This document shows, one piece after another, positions 31,993-40,718 of a stretch of DNA of 64,000 bases. The position numbers and the translations under genes were made by a program. The DNA lies in the NCBI GenBank assembly GCA_947589225.1, contig CANQBC010000006.1, forward strand, positions 25,331-89,330, given 5' to 3'. Numbering within the stretch: position 1 is the stretch's first letter; each line of letters starts with the position of its first letter. Source of the DNA: an uncultured Oscillospiraceae bacterium. GTDB lineage: Bacteria; Bacillota; Clostridia; Oscillospirales; Oscillospiraceae. Below the pieces are notes generated by a model. That model had not been told where the DNA came from. It ran no database searches and saw only the letters and a list, made by a program, of their open reading frames with translations.

Positions 31993-34902
31993 GTGAGAGA
32001 GATAGCAAAAATTACAACCAACGTGTCGGAGAAGATTTTCAACATCACGAACTGGCACGGGGTGAACGAGGCGCCGGAGGGGGAGGCGCGGTTAAAGCTC
32101 GGCGAGGCGGCGGTGATGCGGAATTTCTGCGTCACCTCCGGGGGAGCGCTGAAAAAACGGGCGGGGAGCCGGAATGTGGCGGGGCTTCTCAGCCAGTACG
32201 TGGCTCACGTAAAGGAGAACTCGAGAAAGCTCGTCATGACCGGACAGGGCGTCTCGGCGGGATACCGGATGTATCCGCGAATGACGGCCAACGACATGGG
32301 CGCCGTGAAGCCCGCCGGGGATCCGGCTGAGGTGGACAGCACCAACGCCGACCAATATAAGGGGTACTTTTTTGAGCATGAGGGCATGACCTACGAGCTT
32401 GACGGGTGCGTCACAACTCCCGGCTCCGGCACCGAGGACATCACCGGCGGCAAGGCGACGCCGGGGGAGCTGGAGGTCATCGCGTCAGGCACGGAGCGGT
32501 GGACGAAGGAGGGCGGCTCCGCGTTTGAGGGCGCGGCGTTCCTCGACACCTGCGCCGAGGGGTGCGCTCTGGACGGTGAACCTGGAGTGCGCGGGGCTGT
32601 CACGAAGCGCGATCCGCCCACGGGCAGCTCCACGGGATTTGAGACGGAGGACGTGGGCGGATACTGCCTTCAGAACGGGACTCTGTACCGGTACTATGGG
32701 GTTCGGGTGGACAGCTATGTACCGTTGTACACCTGGAAAAAATACAAGTGTATCCGGAATTCTCGCAGTTATACGTACTACACTCAGAGCGGGTGGCAGA
32801 CAAAAAACACCCACGAATGGAGCAGCGCGGGCTCCGTGACAGGGCATCCAAACTACAGCTTCAACTCCAGTACGGGGAAGTATTCGTGCAGCGGCGCCCT
32901 TGTGACCATAAAGTATGGAGGTTCCGGAACGGTGTATACCGCGTACACGACATATCTTGCCAGAACAAGTGTGTCCACCTCCGGAGGAAAAACGTCGGCC
33001 ACGTATTCCGAGAACACCGTCATGGGGCCTTACACCGGGTACAACGTCAGTTACTCCCGGGGGGAGTACATCGGCGAGGTAAATGTGCCCGAGGGGGTAA
33101 GACCCGATGCGGAGATGGGGTACACCTATGTGACCACCTTTTCCGACTCCGGTACCAGCTACACCGTGATGCAAAGCGGAGAGGACTACTACTGCTATGC
33201 CAAGGACGAGAGCGCCGGTGCGCTAAGCTTTGAGCGGGCGTACAGCTTTCACGGCTATCCCCTGACCATCAGCCCCGATTTAAACGAGTGGTACGGAAAC
33301 GAGACATATTCCACCGCGAATGAGAGCACCGACACGGTCGTCCGGGGGATTTGGGCCGGATATGTGGGCGGACGGGAGGTTCTCTGCGCGGCGTGCGGGG
33401 GCTTTCTGTGGGAATTAAAGGAGGAGGACGGGGAGTGGAACAAGATCCCCGCGGGCGCCATGGATACCTCCCGGGACGTGCATATGTTCGGTTTTGATGA
33501 GAAACTGTATATCCTCAACGGTGAAAAATACCGGGTCTGGGACGGGGACAGGCTTCAGGAGGTGGAGGGGTACAGGCCCCTGGTGTCCGTCAGCGTGGAG
33601 CCAGCGGGCGGCGGGACGCTGCTGGAGAGCGTCAACCGGCTCACGGCGGGGAGACGCGGCTGGTTTTCCCCGGACGGCACGGCGAAAACCTTCCAGCTCC
33701 CGGAGACGGACATCAAAAGCGTCGATTGGGTAAAGGATCTGACGTCCGGGGAGGATGTGTCCGGGGTGAGCTATGATCTCGCGGCGGGGACGGTGACCTT
33801 CGCCGAGACGCCGGCCAAGGGGGTCAACTCCCTGGAGATCGCGTGGAGCGCCGGGGAGGACTACCGCGCCCAGGTGTGCGCCATGCGGTTTGCCGAGACC
33901 TACAACGGGGCGCAGGATTCGAGGGTGTTCATCTACGGCGACGGGTCGAACAGGGCCTTTTACTCCGGGCTCGACTACGACGGACAGCCCCGGGCCGACT
34001 ACTTCCCGGATCTCTACGAGGTGTCGGTGGGGGACGCCAACACGCCCATTACGGCCATGATCCGCCACTACGACAAGCTCATGGCTTTCAAGCTGGACAG
34101 CGCCTGGAGCATCGGCTACGACACCATCACGCTGGTGGACGGGACGGTGACGGCCGGTTTCTATGTGGCGCCGGTGAACCGTGTCATCGGCAACTGCGCC
34201 TACGGGCAGGCGCAGCTGGTGCAGAACAGGCCGCGCACCTTGGACGGGCGCAGCGTCATCGAGTGGAGAACTGCCGGGGCTTCCGGCATCACCGGCGACC
34301 AGCGAAACGCCGAGCGGGTGAGCCAGCGGGTGGACAGCTCCATTCGGAAGTTCGACCTGAGCCGCGCCAGAACCTTCTACGACAAGTTCAGCCACGAGTA
34401 CTATGTCATCGGCGAGGATGGCACGGCCATCGCCCAGAATCTGGACGTGGACGCCTGGTATGTGTACACGGGCCTTGACGTGACGTGCATGATCAACTAC
34501 CGGGACGAGCTCTATTTTGGCACGCGCGACGGGTATCTCAGGCACTTCTCGGACAAGTATTTCTCAGACAACGGCGAGCCCATCGACGCCTACTGGGAAT
34601 CCGGGGCCATGAGCTTTTCGGCGGACTTCCGGCGCAAGTACTCCGCCATGGTATGGCTTGGTATCAAGCCGGAGGACAACGGCTACCTGGAGGTGACGGC
34701 CCAGACGGACCGAAAGAGCGACTTCGCCGTTTACGACATCCTCAGCGCCGGGGCCAACCGGGTGCCGGAGATGGAACGGGTCAAGCTCAAAGCCAAGAAA
34801 TTTACGTATTACAAGCTCATTTTGCGCAACGCCACGGCTGACAGAACGGCCACGGTGATCAGCGCGGACATGAGGGTAAGGGGAACGGGATACGTCAGAT
34901 AA
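31993..34902 (+). CDS. Large phage virion protein, possibly tail-hub/stabilisation protein
   Basis: The 969-residue protein starts at GTG 31993, seven bases after the terminase stop, without a clear ribosome site. It has no signal peptide. The N-terminus (ITNWHGVNEAPEGEARLKLGEAAVMRNFCVTSGGALKKRAGS) and the C-terminal half (NRAFYSGLDYDGQPRADYFPDLYEVSVGDANTPITAMIRHYDKLM and similar) are rich in Tyr/Trp and read like a repeated beta-propeller, as in head-closure or stabilisation proteins of short-tailed phages. The middle Ser/Thr/Tyr-rich part (about 250-420) resembles a fibre. The role is inferred from size and context. Confidence 0.6.
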   Translation: MREIAKITTNVSEKIFNITNWHGVNEAPEGEARLKLGEAAVMRNFCVTSGGALKKRAGSRNVAGLLSQYVAHVKENSRKLVMTGQGVSAGYRMYPRMTANDMGAVKPAGDPAEVDSTNADQYKGYFFEHEGMTYELDGCVTTPGSGTEDITGGKATPGELEVIASGTERWTKEGGSAFEGAAFLDTCAEGCALDGEPGVRGAVTKRDPPTGSSTGFETEDVGGYCLQNGTLYRYYGVRVDSYVPLYTWKKYKCIRNSRSYTYYTQSGWQTKNTHEWSSAGSVTGHPNYSFNSSTGKYSCSGALVTIKYGGSGTVYTAYTTYLARTSVSTSGGKTSATYSENTVMGPYTGYNVSYSRGEYIGEVNVPEGVRPDAEMGYTYVTTFSDSGTSYTVMQSGEDYYCYAKDESAGALSFERAYSFHGYPLTISPDLNEWYGNETYSTANESTDTVVRGIWAGYVGGREVLCAACGGFLWELKEEDGEWNKIPAGAMDTSRDVHMFGFDEKLYILNGEKYRVWDGDRLQEVEGYRPLVSVSVEPAGGGTLLESVNRLTAGRRGWFSPDGTAKTFQLPETDIKSVDWVKDLTSGEDVSGVSYDLAAGTVTFAETPAKGVNSLEIAWSAGEDYRAQVCAMRFAETYNGAQDSRVFIYGDGSNRAFYSGLDYDGQPRADYFPDLYEVSVGDANTPITAMIRHYDKLMAFKLDSAWSIGYDTITLVDGTVTAGFYVAPVNRVIGNCAYGQAQLVQNRPRTLDGRSVIEWRTAGASGITGDQRNAERVSQRVDSSIRKFDLSRARTFYDKFSHEYYVIGEDGTAIAQNLDVDAWYVYTGLDVTCMINYRDELYFGTRDGYLRHFSDKYFSDNGEPIDAYWESGAMSFSADFRRKYSAMVWLGIKPEDNGYLEVTAQTDRKSDFAVYDILSAGANRVPEMERVKLKAKKFTYYKLILRNATADRTATVISADMRVRGTGYVR

Positions 34903-34930
34903 AACAAAGCGTTGTGAAAGGAGAATTTTC

Positions 34931-35119
34931 ATGGAATCGATCGTTAAACGTCTTTCGGCGCTTCTCAGCGTCAAAAGCATTGTCACCATCGTGCTGACGG
35001 CGGTGTTTGCCGTTCTCTCCGTAAAAGGGGGAGTAGGACAGGATTTTATGACCATTTACGCGGTCATCATCGCCTTTTACTTCGGCACCCAGAGCGCAAA
35101 GGAAAAGAAGGAGGAATAA
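34931..35119 (+). CDS. Small phage membrane protein, holin-like
   Basis: The 62-residue protein has AAAGGAG 7 bases before ATG 34931, two predicted membrane helices (about 14-31 and 38-53) and a charged Lys/Glu tail. This size and topology suit a holin, but the gene lies far from the endolysin, and another holin-like gene (40332-40718) sits beside it. It precedes the coiled-coil protein gene by three bases. Confidence 0.6.
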   Translation: MESIVKRLSALLSVKSIVTIVLTAVFAVLSVKGGVGQDFMTIYAVIIAFYFGTQSAKEKKEE

Positions 35120-35122
35120 AAA

Positions 35123-36085
35123 ATGGCGGTTTCGGTTTATGACCAGCAGTTTTTGACCGATGAACAGCGCAAGCAGCTGAAAGCGATCACGGAGGAGTGG
35201 AACAGGGCCAGCGCCGCCGGAGACAGGGCGGCCATGGACTCGGCCCACGCGGCGGCGGAGAGGATAAGGGCCACGGCCGGTTACGGGGGCGGCGCGGACG
35301 GCTCGCTGTTTCTGCCCAGCGGCGAGAGGTACAGGCCGGCCGGATTGACCGGTTACAGAGCCCAGACCGAGGCGGTGGACAGGCTCTATGACGCGGCGCG
35401 GGATAAGAAGCTGGCGGAGCTGAAAACAGCCTTCGACGAGAGCGGCGCCGCGCTGGAGGCGGAGCGTGAGGCCATCCCGGGCCTTTATCAGAGCGGGCGG
35501 AACGCCACGGCGGCCCAGAGCGAGTTGGCGGGCAGGAATTTCAAAGAGTACGCCGCCGCCTCGGGCCTTAACTCCGGCACGGCGGGACAGGCGGAGCTTG
35601 CCAGATCCATTCAGCTCCAAGGCGACATCGGCGAGCTGAACGCCCAGGAGAGCCAGGCGGAAAGGGAGATCCTGAGACAGCAGACGGAGCTTCGCACAAA
35701 GTACGCCAACGATATAGCCACGGCCATCGCCGACGGAGAGTACAAGCGGGCCGAGGCGCTTTTGGGAGAATACCGCAAGGCTGAAGAGTCACGGGTCAGC
35801 ACCGCCCGGGATCAGGCGGACGAGAATTACCGGGCCTACGAGTCCGGCGTCGCGGCGGCAAAGACGGCGGCCGACGAGCGCAGCGCCGAGAGAAAGGCGC
35901 AGGAGGAGCGAGCGGAGAGGCTTGCGGGTTTTGGAAACTTTTCGGGATATACAGACCTCGGCTATACAGATGAGGAGATAGCGAACATGAAAAGAGCCTG
36001 GGTGTCCAAAAATCCCCTGACGGCCTACTACACCGGCGCCATCACAAGAGATGAATATCTGAGGCTGATGAAGGAGAAAGGGTGA
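35123..36085 (+). CDS. Coiled-coil phage protein of unknown role
   Basis: The 320-residue protein is rich in Ala, Glu, Arg and Gln and should be largely helical, with a long coiled coil at about 80-280. The C-terminus (GYTDLGYTDEEIANMKRAWVSKNPLTAYYTGAITRDEYLRLM) is more globular. Placement between the virion protein and the portal suggests an internal or ejection protein, but I recognise no family. Confidence 0.55.
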   Translation: MAVSVYDQQFLTDEQRKQLKAITEEWNRASAAGDRAAMDSAHAAAERIRATAGYGGGADGSLFLPSGERYRPAGLTGYRAQTEAVDRLYDAARDKKLAELKTAFDESGAALEAEREAIPGLYQSGRNATAAQSELAGRNFKEYAAASGLNSGTAGQAELARSIQLQGDIGELNAQESQAEREILRQQTELRTKYANDIATAIADGEYKRAEALLGEYRKAEESRVSTARDQADENYRAYESGVAAAKTAADERSAERKAQEERAERLAGFGNFSGYTDLGYTDEEIANMKRAWVSKNPLTAYYTGAITRDEYLRLMKEKG

Positions 36086-36089
36086 TCGT

Positions 36090-36326
36090 GTGGTTGACAT
36101 AATCTTGTGCCTGCTGGCGCTTCTTATATTTGAGGCCGCGGTGCTGGTGGGGGCCGTGATCTGGAAAACGGCCGCCGGGGAGAGAAAAGGCGGCGCGGAG
36201 AAAAGGGAGGAGACCGCGGAGAGCGGGGACTTTGAAAAGCGGTGGCAGGAGGGCATCGACGCCATGATGGGCTACGATGTGACAAAGGCCAGGAACGCGG
36301 CGAGGAGGGATGAGGATGAGAAATGA
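36090..36326 (+). CDS. Small single-helix membrane phage protein
   Basis: The 78-residue protein starts at GTG 36090, with AAAGGG 7 bases upstream. One membrane helix (about 3-24) is followed by a charged cytoplasmic tail ending in KRWQEGIDAMMGYDVTKARNAARRDE. It overlaps the portal gene by 11 bases. Function unknown. Confidence 0.55.
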   Translation: MVDIILCLLALLIFEAAVLVGAVIWKTAAGERKGGAEKREETAESGDFEKRWQEGIDAMMGYDVTKARNAARRDEDEK

Positions 36327-37929
36327 CGTTTTGGAAGGACGGAGAATAATGGAGGGGCGTGAGAGCGCCGCGCTGCCGGAGACGCCGGTGGATCCCTTTG
36401 GGGAGGGGAGCGGCGAGGAGCTTTGTCCGGAGTCGGTATGGAGGCTCTACGACAGGGGGCGGGCTTTCAAGGAGGCCATCGACCTCTATGAGACGGTGAA
36501 CACCAACGAAAATTTCTTCATCGGCAAGCAGTGGGAGGGAGTGAAATCCAACGGACTTCCCACGCCGGTGTTCAACATTCTCAAGCGCGACGTGTGCTTT
36601 GTGGTCAGCTCCATAACCTCCGACAACCTGAAGGTCCAGGCCGCGCCCCTGGCGGCCACGGCCAACACGGAGAGGTTGAGCGTGCCGGCCAGGCTCCTCA
36701 ACGAGGAATTCGAGAGCCTTTTTGAGCACAACCGGCTGCCCGCGCTGCTGCGGGAGTTTGCCCGGGACGCGGCGGTGCGCGGCGACGGATGCATATACAC
36801 CTGGTGGGATCCGGAGGAGAAAAACGGCGGGCCGGTGGACGGGGCGATCAAGAGCGAGATCATCCCCAACACCCGCGTCCACTTTGGAAATCCCAACGAC
36901 AGGCGGGTGCAGACACAGCCCTACATGATCCTGGAGAGCCGTGAGCTTGTGAGCGGGCTCAAAAGAAGGGCCTTCGAGTTTGGAAGCCCCGACTGGGAGG
37001 AGATCGTCCCCGATGACGACAATACCCACCCGGGGGACGAGCGGAGGACGGATGACAAGGCGACAAAGCTCCTGCTCATGTGGCGGGATCGGGCAAACGG
37101 CGAAATATGGGGGTACGAGTGTACGCGGAGCGCCGTGGTGAGAGGGCCGTTTGGCATGGGCATACGCCGCTATCCCATTGTTTGGATGGGGTGGGATTAC
37201 GTGGCCGATTGTTACCACGGGCAGGCCATGCTGACGGGACTCATACCGAACCAGATCTTTATAAACAAGATGTGGGCCATGAGCATGCTGTCGCTGATGA
37301 CCACGGCGTACCCGAAAATCGTCTACGACAAGACGCGCATCCCCAGGTGGACGAATCAGGTGGGACAGGCCATCGGCGTAACGGGCGGGGACGTCTCCAC
37401 CGCGGCCAGATCGATCTCCCCCGCCGCCATTTCGCCCCAGGTGACACAGTTCATCGAGGCGGCCATCGACCAGACAAACCGCAATCTTGGCACCACCAGC
37501 GCGGCGCTGGGGGACGTGGAGCCGGACAATACCTCCGCCATCATCGCCCTGCAGCGGGCGGCGGCCACGCCCAGTGAGATCACGAGACAGAATCTCCGGG
37601 AGTCGGTGGAGGAGCTGGCGCGGGTCTATCTTGAGTTTATCGCCGCGTTTTATGGGGTGAGGACGGTGGATATGGAGGACGGCCTGACAGCGCAATTTGA
37701 TTTCGGTTTTTTCCGGGATATGCCCATGGCGCTGAAGATCGACGTGGGCGCCAGCGCCTACTATTCGGAGATCGCCTCCATCCAGACCCTGGACAATCTT
37801 CTCAGCCAGGGCAGGATCGACATCATCCAGTATCTTGAGAGAATACCCGACGGGTATATTTCCGACAGGCGCGGACTTATCGAGGAGATCAAAAAATCCA
37901 GAGAGGAGAGTGTAATAAATGGAGAATGA
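36316..37929 (+). CDS. Phage portal protein
   Basis: ATG 36316 (537 residues) has AGGAGG 7 bases upstream; the ATG at 36310 is too near it. The protein has the portal look: an N-terminal RAFKEAIDLYETVNTNENFFIGKQW, a stem and wing of mixed structure, the long helical crown TQFIEAAIDQTNRNLGTTSAALG, and DNTSAIIALQRAAATPSEITRQNL. Twelve subunits form the DNA entry ring that docks the terminase. In most phages portal directly follows terminase; here about 4.3 kb separates them. Confidence 0.85.
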   Translation: MRNDVLEGRRIMEGRESAALPETPVDPFGEGSGEELCPESVWRLYDRGRAFKEAIDLYETVNTNENFFIGKQWEGVKSNGLPTPVFNILKRDVCFVVSSITSDNLKVQAAPLAATANTERLSVPARLLNEEFESLFEHNRLPALLREFARDAAVRGDGCIYTWWDPEEKNGGPVDGAIKSEIIPNTRVHFGNPNDRRVQTQPYMILESRELVSGLKRRAFEFGSPDWEEIVPDDDNTHPGDERRTDDKATKLLLMWRDRANGEIWGYECTRSAVVRGPFGMGIRRYPIVWMGWDYVADCYHGQAMLTGLIPNQIFINKMWAMSMLSLMTTAYPKIVYDKTRIPRWTNQVGQAIGVTGGDVSTAARSISPAAISPQVTQFIEAAIDQTNRNLGTTSAALGDVEPDNTSAIIALQRAAATPSEITRQNLRESVEELARVYLEFIAAFYGVRTVDMEDGLTAQFDFGFFRDMPMALKIDVGASAYYSEIASIQTLDNLLSQGRIDIIQYLERIPDGYISDRRGLIEEIKKSREESVINGE

Positions 37930-38413
37930 GGAAAGAGACTGGTTCACGCAGGGTTGGGCCGACGACGGCGGCGTCGTCAGCGACGGCCGGGAGAGCGAGG
38001 CAATGCCGAAGGAGGCGGAAAGCGGCGCCGAGGGGCGCGCGCAGTCTGAGACCGGCGGCGCAGGCGCGGCCTTCTCCGGCGAAACGCGGGAGGAGGGGCC
38101 GGGGGAGACGGCGGCAGAGGAGACCCCGTCCGCCGCGGATCCCTCCCGGGAGGCGGACTTTGTACGCTTTGTCACCGAATATCCCGAGGTGGACGCGAAG
38201 GACATACCCCGCGAGGTGTGGCAAAGGGTGGCCGCGGGGGATAGCCTTGTGACGGCCTACGCCAGGTACGAGGCCAGGGCGCTCCGGGAGGAGAACAGGC
38301 GGATCCGTCAGACACAGGAGAACCGCCGCCGCTCCGCCGGGAGCCAGCTGGGAGCGGGCTCCGGCGCGAGACGCTTTGACGCCTTTGAGTCCGGGTGGGA
38401 GGACGCCTATTAA
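37919..38413 (+). CDS. Probable capsid scaffold protein
   Basis: The 164-residue protein overlaps the end of the portal gene by 11 bases and directly precedes the capsid region. It is very acidic and low in complexity in residues 1-80 (Glu, Gly, Ala), then helical and basic (DFVRFVTEYPEVDAKDIPREVW, RALREENRRIRQTQENRRR). An acidic-disordered plus basic-helical plan between portal and coat genes is typical of scaffolds that guide coat assembly and then leave. No protease gene is seen. Confidence 0.65.
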   Translation: MENEERDWFTQGWADDGGVVSDGRESEAMPKEAESGAEGRAQSETGGAGAAFSGETREEGPGETAAEETPSAADPSREADFVRFVTEYPEVDAKDIPREVWQRVAAGDSLVTAYARYEARALREENRRIRQTQENRRRSAGSQLGAGSGARRFDAFESGWEDAY

Positions 38414-38670
38414 GCCGGCGGGAGTCGAACCCGCGCCGGTTTCTGACGGCGGATCGGCACCCGTGCGGCCCTCCCGAAGGCTGAATGAGCCGCCGCAAAG
38501 GGTAAGGGGGTGATAGGGTTGTAGAGAAGAACACGACGAGAGAAAAGGGTTCCCGATTTTTTCCGTCCGATCGTTATCGGATAGGAAAGGGCCGTGGAGA
38601 AAACCCATCAGGGGTTTTCTTCACATTAAAATGAAATCATGAACGAAGTGAATGAAAGGAGAAATGAAAA
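38414..38670 (+). promoter_or_regulatory. Structured leader between scaffold and capsid genes
   Basis: These 257 bases hold no gene but several hairpins: one of 8-10 bp right after the scaffold stop (about 38416-38441), CCGAT/ATCGG near 38570-38583, and a 9-bp stem at 38598-38620 followed by a T-rich run, like an attenuator. They could raise or time expression of the coat protein. Confidence 0.4.
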
Positions 38671-39504
38671 ATGGCGATCAATCTGGCAAAAAGAGCATCC
38701 GACAAGGTGGTGGAGAGGTTCAGGCTGGGGTCCTGCACCGAGGGGATCTTCTCCAACCGCTGGAAGTGGACGGGCGTCAGCACCGTGCAGGTGTACTGTG
38801 TGGACAAGCTGCCCCTCCAGGACTACGACAAGGCGAAGGAGGACGGCAGCCGCTTCGGGACGCTCACGGAGCTGGGCGACACCGTCCAGGAGATGACCGT
38901 CATGGACGACAAAGCCTTCAACGGCTCCATCGACAAGGGCAACAACACCGCGCAGATGATGATCAAGGCGGCCTCCTCCGTGCTGCGCCGTCAGACCGAC
39001 GAGGTGATCATCCCCTATGTGGACAAGTACCGCCTCAACAAGCTGGCCGCCGGGGCGGGCCTCACCGGCGCGAATGTGGCCCTCACGAAGGAGAACGCCA
39101 TCGAGACCATCATGAAGGCGGGGGCGGAGATGAGCAATCAGAAGGTGCCCAGGGACGGGCGCGTTCTCTACATCGGCGAGAGCGAGGCCATCAAGGTCAA
39201 GCTGGCCGACCAGGTGGTGGGCGCGGACAAGCTCTGCGGAGAGATCCTTGTCTCCGGGGTCTGCGGCACCATCGACGGGATGCAGGTGAGGGTCGTGCCC
39301 GACGACTACATGCCGGAGAACGTGGTCTTTATGATCGTCCGCCGGGGCTGCGCCGTGGCCCCGAAGAAGATCGAGACTTACCGCATCCTGGAGGAGCACC
39401 CCGACATTGACGGCGCGGTGGTTCAGGGACGGCTCCTCCACGACTGCTTCGTGCTGGAGCCTCTGGAGGCCGGCATCTACGTGGGTAAGTCCAGTGGCAA
39501 TTAA
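38671..39504 (+). CDS. Phage major capsid protein
   Basis: The 277-residue protein has AAAGGAG 9 bases before ATG 38671. It reads like a HK97-fold coat subunit: a short N-terminal arm, FNGSIDKGNNTAQMMIKAASSVLRRQTDEVIIPYVDKYRLNKLA (long spine helix region), and the C-terminal P-domain-like strands GEILVSGVCGTIDGMQVRVVPDDY. Context after portal and scaffold supports the call. The long leader with hairpins and a strong ribosome site fit a highly expressed structural gene. Confidence 0.8.
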   Translation: MAINLAKRASDKVVERFRLGSCTEGIFSNRWKWTGVSTVQVYCVDKLPLQDYDKAKEDGSRFGTLTELGDTVQEMTVMDDKAFNGSIDKGNNTAQMMIKAASSVLRRQTDEVIIPYVDKYRLNKLAAGAGLTGANVALTKENAIETIMKAGAEMSNQKVPRDGRVLYIGESEAIKVKLADQVVGADKLCGEILVSGVCGTIDGMQVRVVPDDYMPENVVFMIVRRGCAVAPKKIETYRILEEHPDIDGAVVQGRLLHDCFVLEPLEAGIYVGKSSGN

Positions 39505-39817
39505 AATCAAGCGGGGCGACGAGCTTGCCCTCCCGGTGAAGATCACCATGGGCGGCGAGCCGCTGTCCGTAGACGACGCGGAGCTTGTGGAGTTCCGGCT
39601 GGGGGAGATTCGCAAGCTCTGGCCGGAGGACGCGGAGTATGACGCCGAGAGCGGGGAATTCCGGGTGAGGCTTTCCCAGGAGGACACCTTCTCCCTCCCC
39701 GCCGACGACGCCGCGCAGCTTGATGTGCGTGTGAAATTTCGCGGCGGGGCTGTCATCGGAACCCGGAAAGTGACCATGCTGGTGACGGTGGACGCGCTGA
39801 GCGGCGAAGTGATATGA
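39494..39817 (+). CDS. Phage structural accessory protein
   Basis: GTG 39494 overlaps the end of the capsid gene by 11 bases. The 107-residue product (AIKIKRGDELALPVKITMGGEPLSVDDAELVEFRLG) looks like a small all-beta Ig-like domain, comparable to decoration or fibre-base proteins. Translational coupling with the capsid gene suggests a capsid-associated role, which is inference. Confidence 0.6.
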   Translation: MAIKIKRGDELALPVKITMGGEPLSVDDAELVEFRLGEIRKLWPEDAEYDAESGEFRVRLSQEDTFSLPADDAAQLDVRVKFRGGAVIGTRKVTMLVTVDALSGEVI

Positions 39818-39824
39818 TTGAAAC

Positions 39825-39846
39825 GGGCCGGCTTTTCGGCCGGCCC
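39825..39846 (+). repeat. Hairpin between two phage genes
   Basis: A perfect 8-bp GC stem (39825-39832 with 39839-39846) after the stop of the previous gene and before the ribosome site of the fibre gene. It may separate their translation or protect an RNA end. Confidence 0.5.
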
Positions 39847-39864
39847 ATTCGGACAGGAGGAAGA

Positions 39865-40206
39865 ATGGACGCTGAGATCATTGAACCCGGAGCGGTGAAG
39901 GTGGATCTGGGAGAATTTCGGCTTATCCCGGGGCCGAAGGGAGAGACAGGGGAACAGGGCCCACGGGGGTACGGGCTTAGATCGGCGGTGCTGAACCCTG
40001 ACTACACCCTGACGCTCAATTATGAAAACGGGGACAGTTATACAACGCGCTCCATCCGGGGCGAGGCCGGCGTGGGGATCGAGAGCTTCCGGCAGACGGA
40101 GGGAGACCACGCCCCGGGCACCAGCGACGTCTACACACTGACGCTCACCGACGGGCGGGAGTTCTCCATCCCGGTCTACAACGGCCGGGACGGCGAGAGC
40201 CGATAA
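39865..40206 (+). CDS. Short phage fibre protein with collagen-like repeat
   Basis: ATG 39865 follows AGGAGG by four bases and is preferred over an in-frame ATG at 39814 that overlaps the previous stop. The 113-residue protein contains the collagen-like stretch GPKGETGEQGPRG (about residues 23-35), then two beta-rich segments (LNPDYTLTLNYENGDSYTTRSI; VYTLTLTDGREFSIPVYNG) that resemble trimeric fibre repeats. Such proteins form thin trimers used for host or mucus binding. It is the only clear fibre gene in the element. Confidence 0.65.
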   Translation: MDAEIIEPGAVKVDLGEFRLIPGPKGETGEQGPRGYGLRSAVLNPDYTLTLNYENGDSYTTRSIRGEAGVGIESFRQTEGDHAPGTSDVYTLTLTDGREFSIPVYNGRDGESR

Positions 40207-40331
40207 AATTGAAGGAATTGACGCCGGTTTTGAACACCTGGGCGCATTGGAGAAAGCCCCGGGCGCTTGCGCCGATCCGGACTCCCTCCCGGGGGAGCTC
40301 AGGGCGATCGAACAGGGAGAGGAGAATGCTT

Positions 40332-40718
40332 ATGTGGGTAAACATTGCCGTCGCGCTGATTGGGGCGGTGAGCGGGTCGGGGCTTACCGGGCTTGTTCTC
40401 GCCGTTATGCAGCGCAAATGGAAGAAGCAGGACGAGGTGGAGGCCGGGAACACGGTGAGCCGGGAGGAATACGAGGCGCTGAAAGCGGACGTGGGCAACG
40501 TGCGGCTGGCCATCCGCGCCTCGCTGGAACAGAACATCAGAAACCTGGCCATGTGCTACATTGCCGCCGGGGAAATATCCTTTGACGACAAGGAGACGTT
40601 CCACAACATGCACACGGCTTACAAAAGAAACGGCGGCGAGGATCTGGAGGTGGTGCTTGAGGAGGTGGACAAGCTCAAGGTGACGGAGCCCAGGTTCAAG
40701 AGAGGGGAGAGCGCATGA
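40332..40718 (+). CDS. Holin-like phage membrane protein
   Basis: ATG 40332 has AGGAG 7 bases upstream (an ATG at 40326 is too close to it). The 128-residue protein has one N-terminal membrane helix (about 3-26) rich in Gly/Ala/Val, then a charged helical cytoplasmic domain (VSREEYEALKADVGNVRLAIRASLEQ). It overlaps the endolysin gene by four bases, the usual place for a holin. The 125 bases before it hold no supported gene. Confidence 0.6.
   Translation: MWVNIAVALIGAVSGSGLTGLVLAVMQRKWKKQDEVEAGNTVSREEYEALKADVGNVRLAIRASLEQNIRNLAMCYIAAGEISFDDKETFHNMHTAYKRNGGEDLEVVLEEVDKLKVTEPRFKRGESA

Noticed and set aside
30505..32058. A 517-codon minus-strand frame opposite the terminase
   Set aside because: The plus strand encodes a terminase with intact Walker motifs; the opposite frame is a GC-driven shadow.
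36124..38205. A 693-codon minus-strand frame opposite portal and scaffold
   Set aside because: It spans two overlapping plus-strand genes with good ribosome sites and has no recognisable domain.
38416..38441. A tRNA gene on the minus strand
   Set aside because: A T-arm-like stem with loop TTCGACT is present, but no acceptor, D-arm or anticodon arm can be formed around it.
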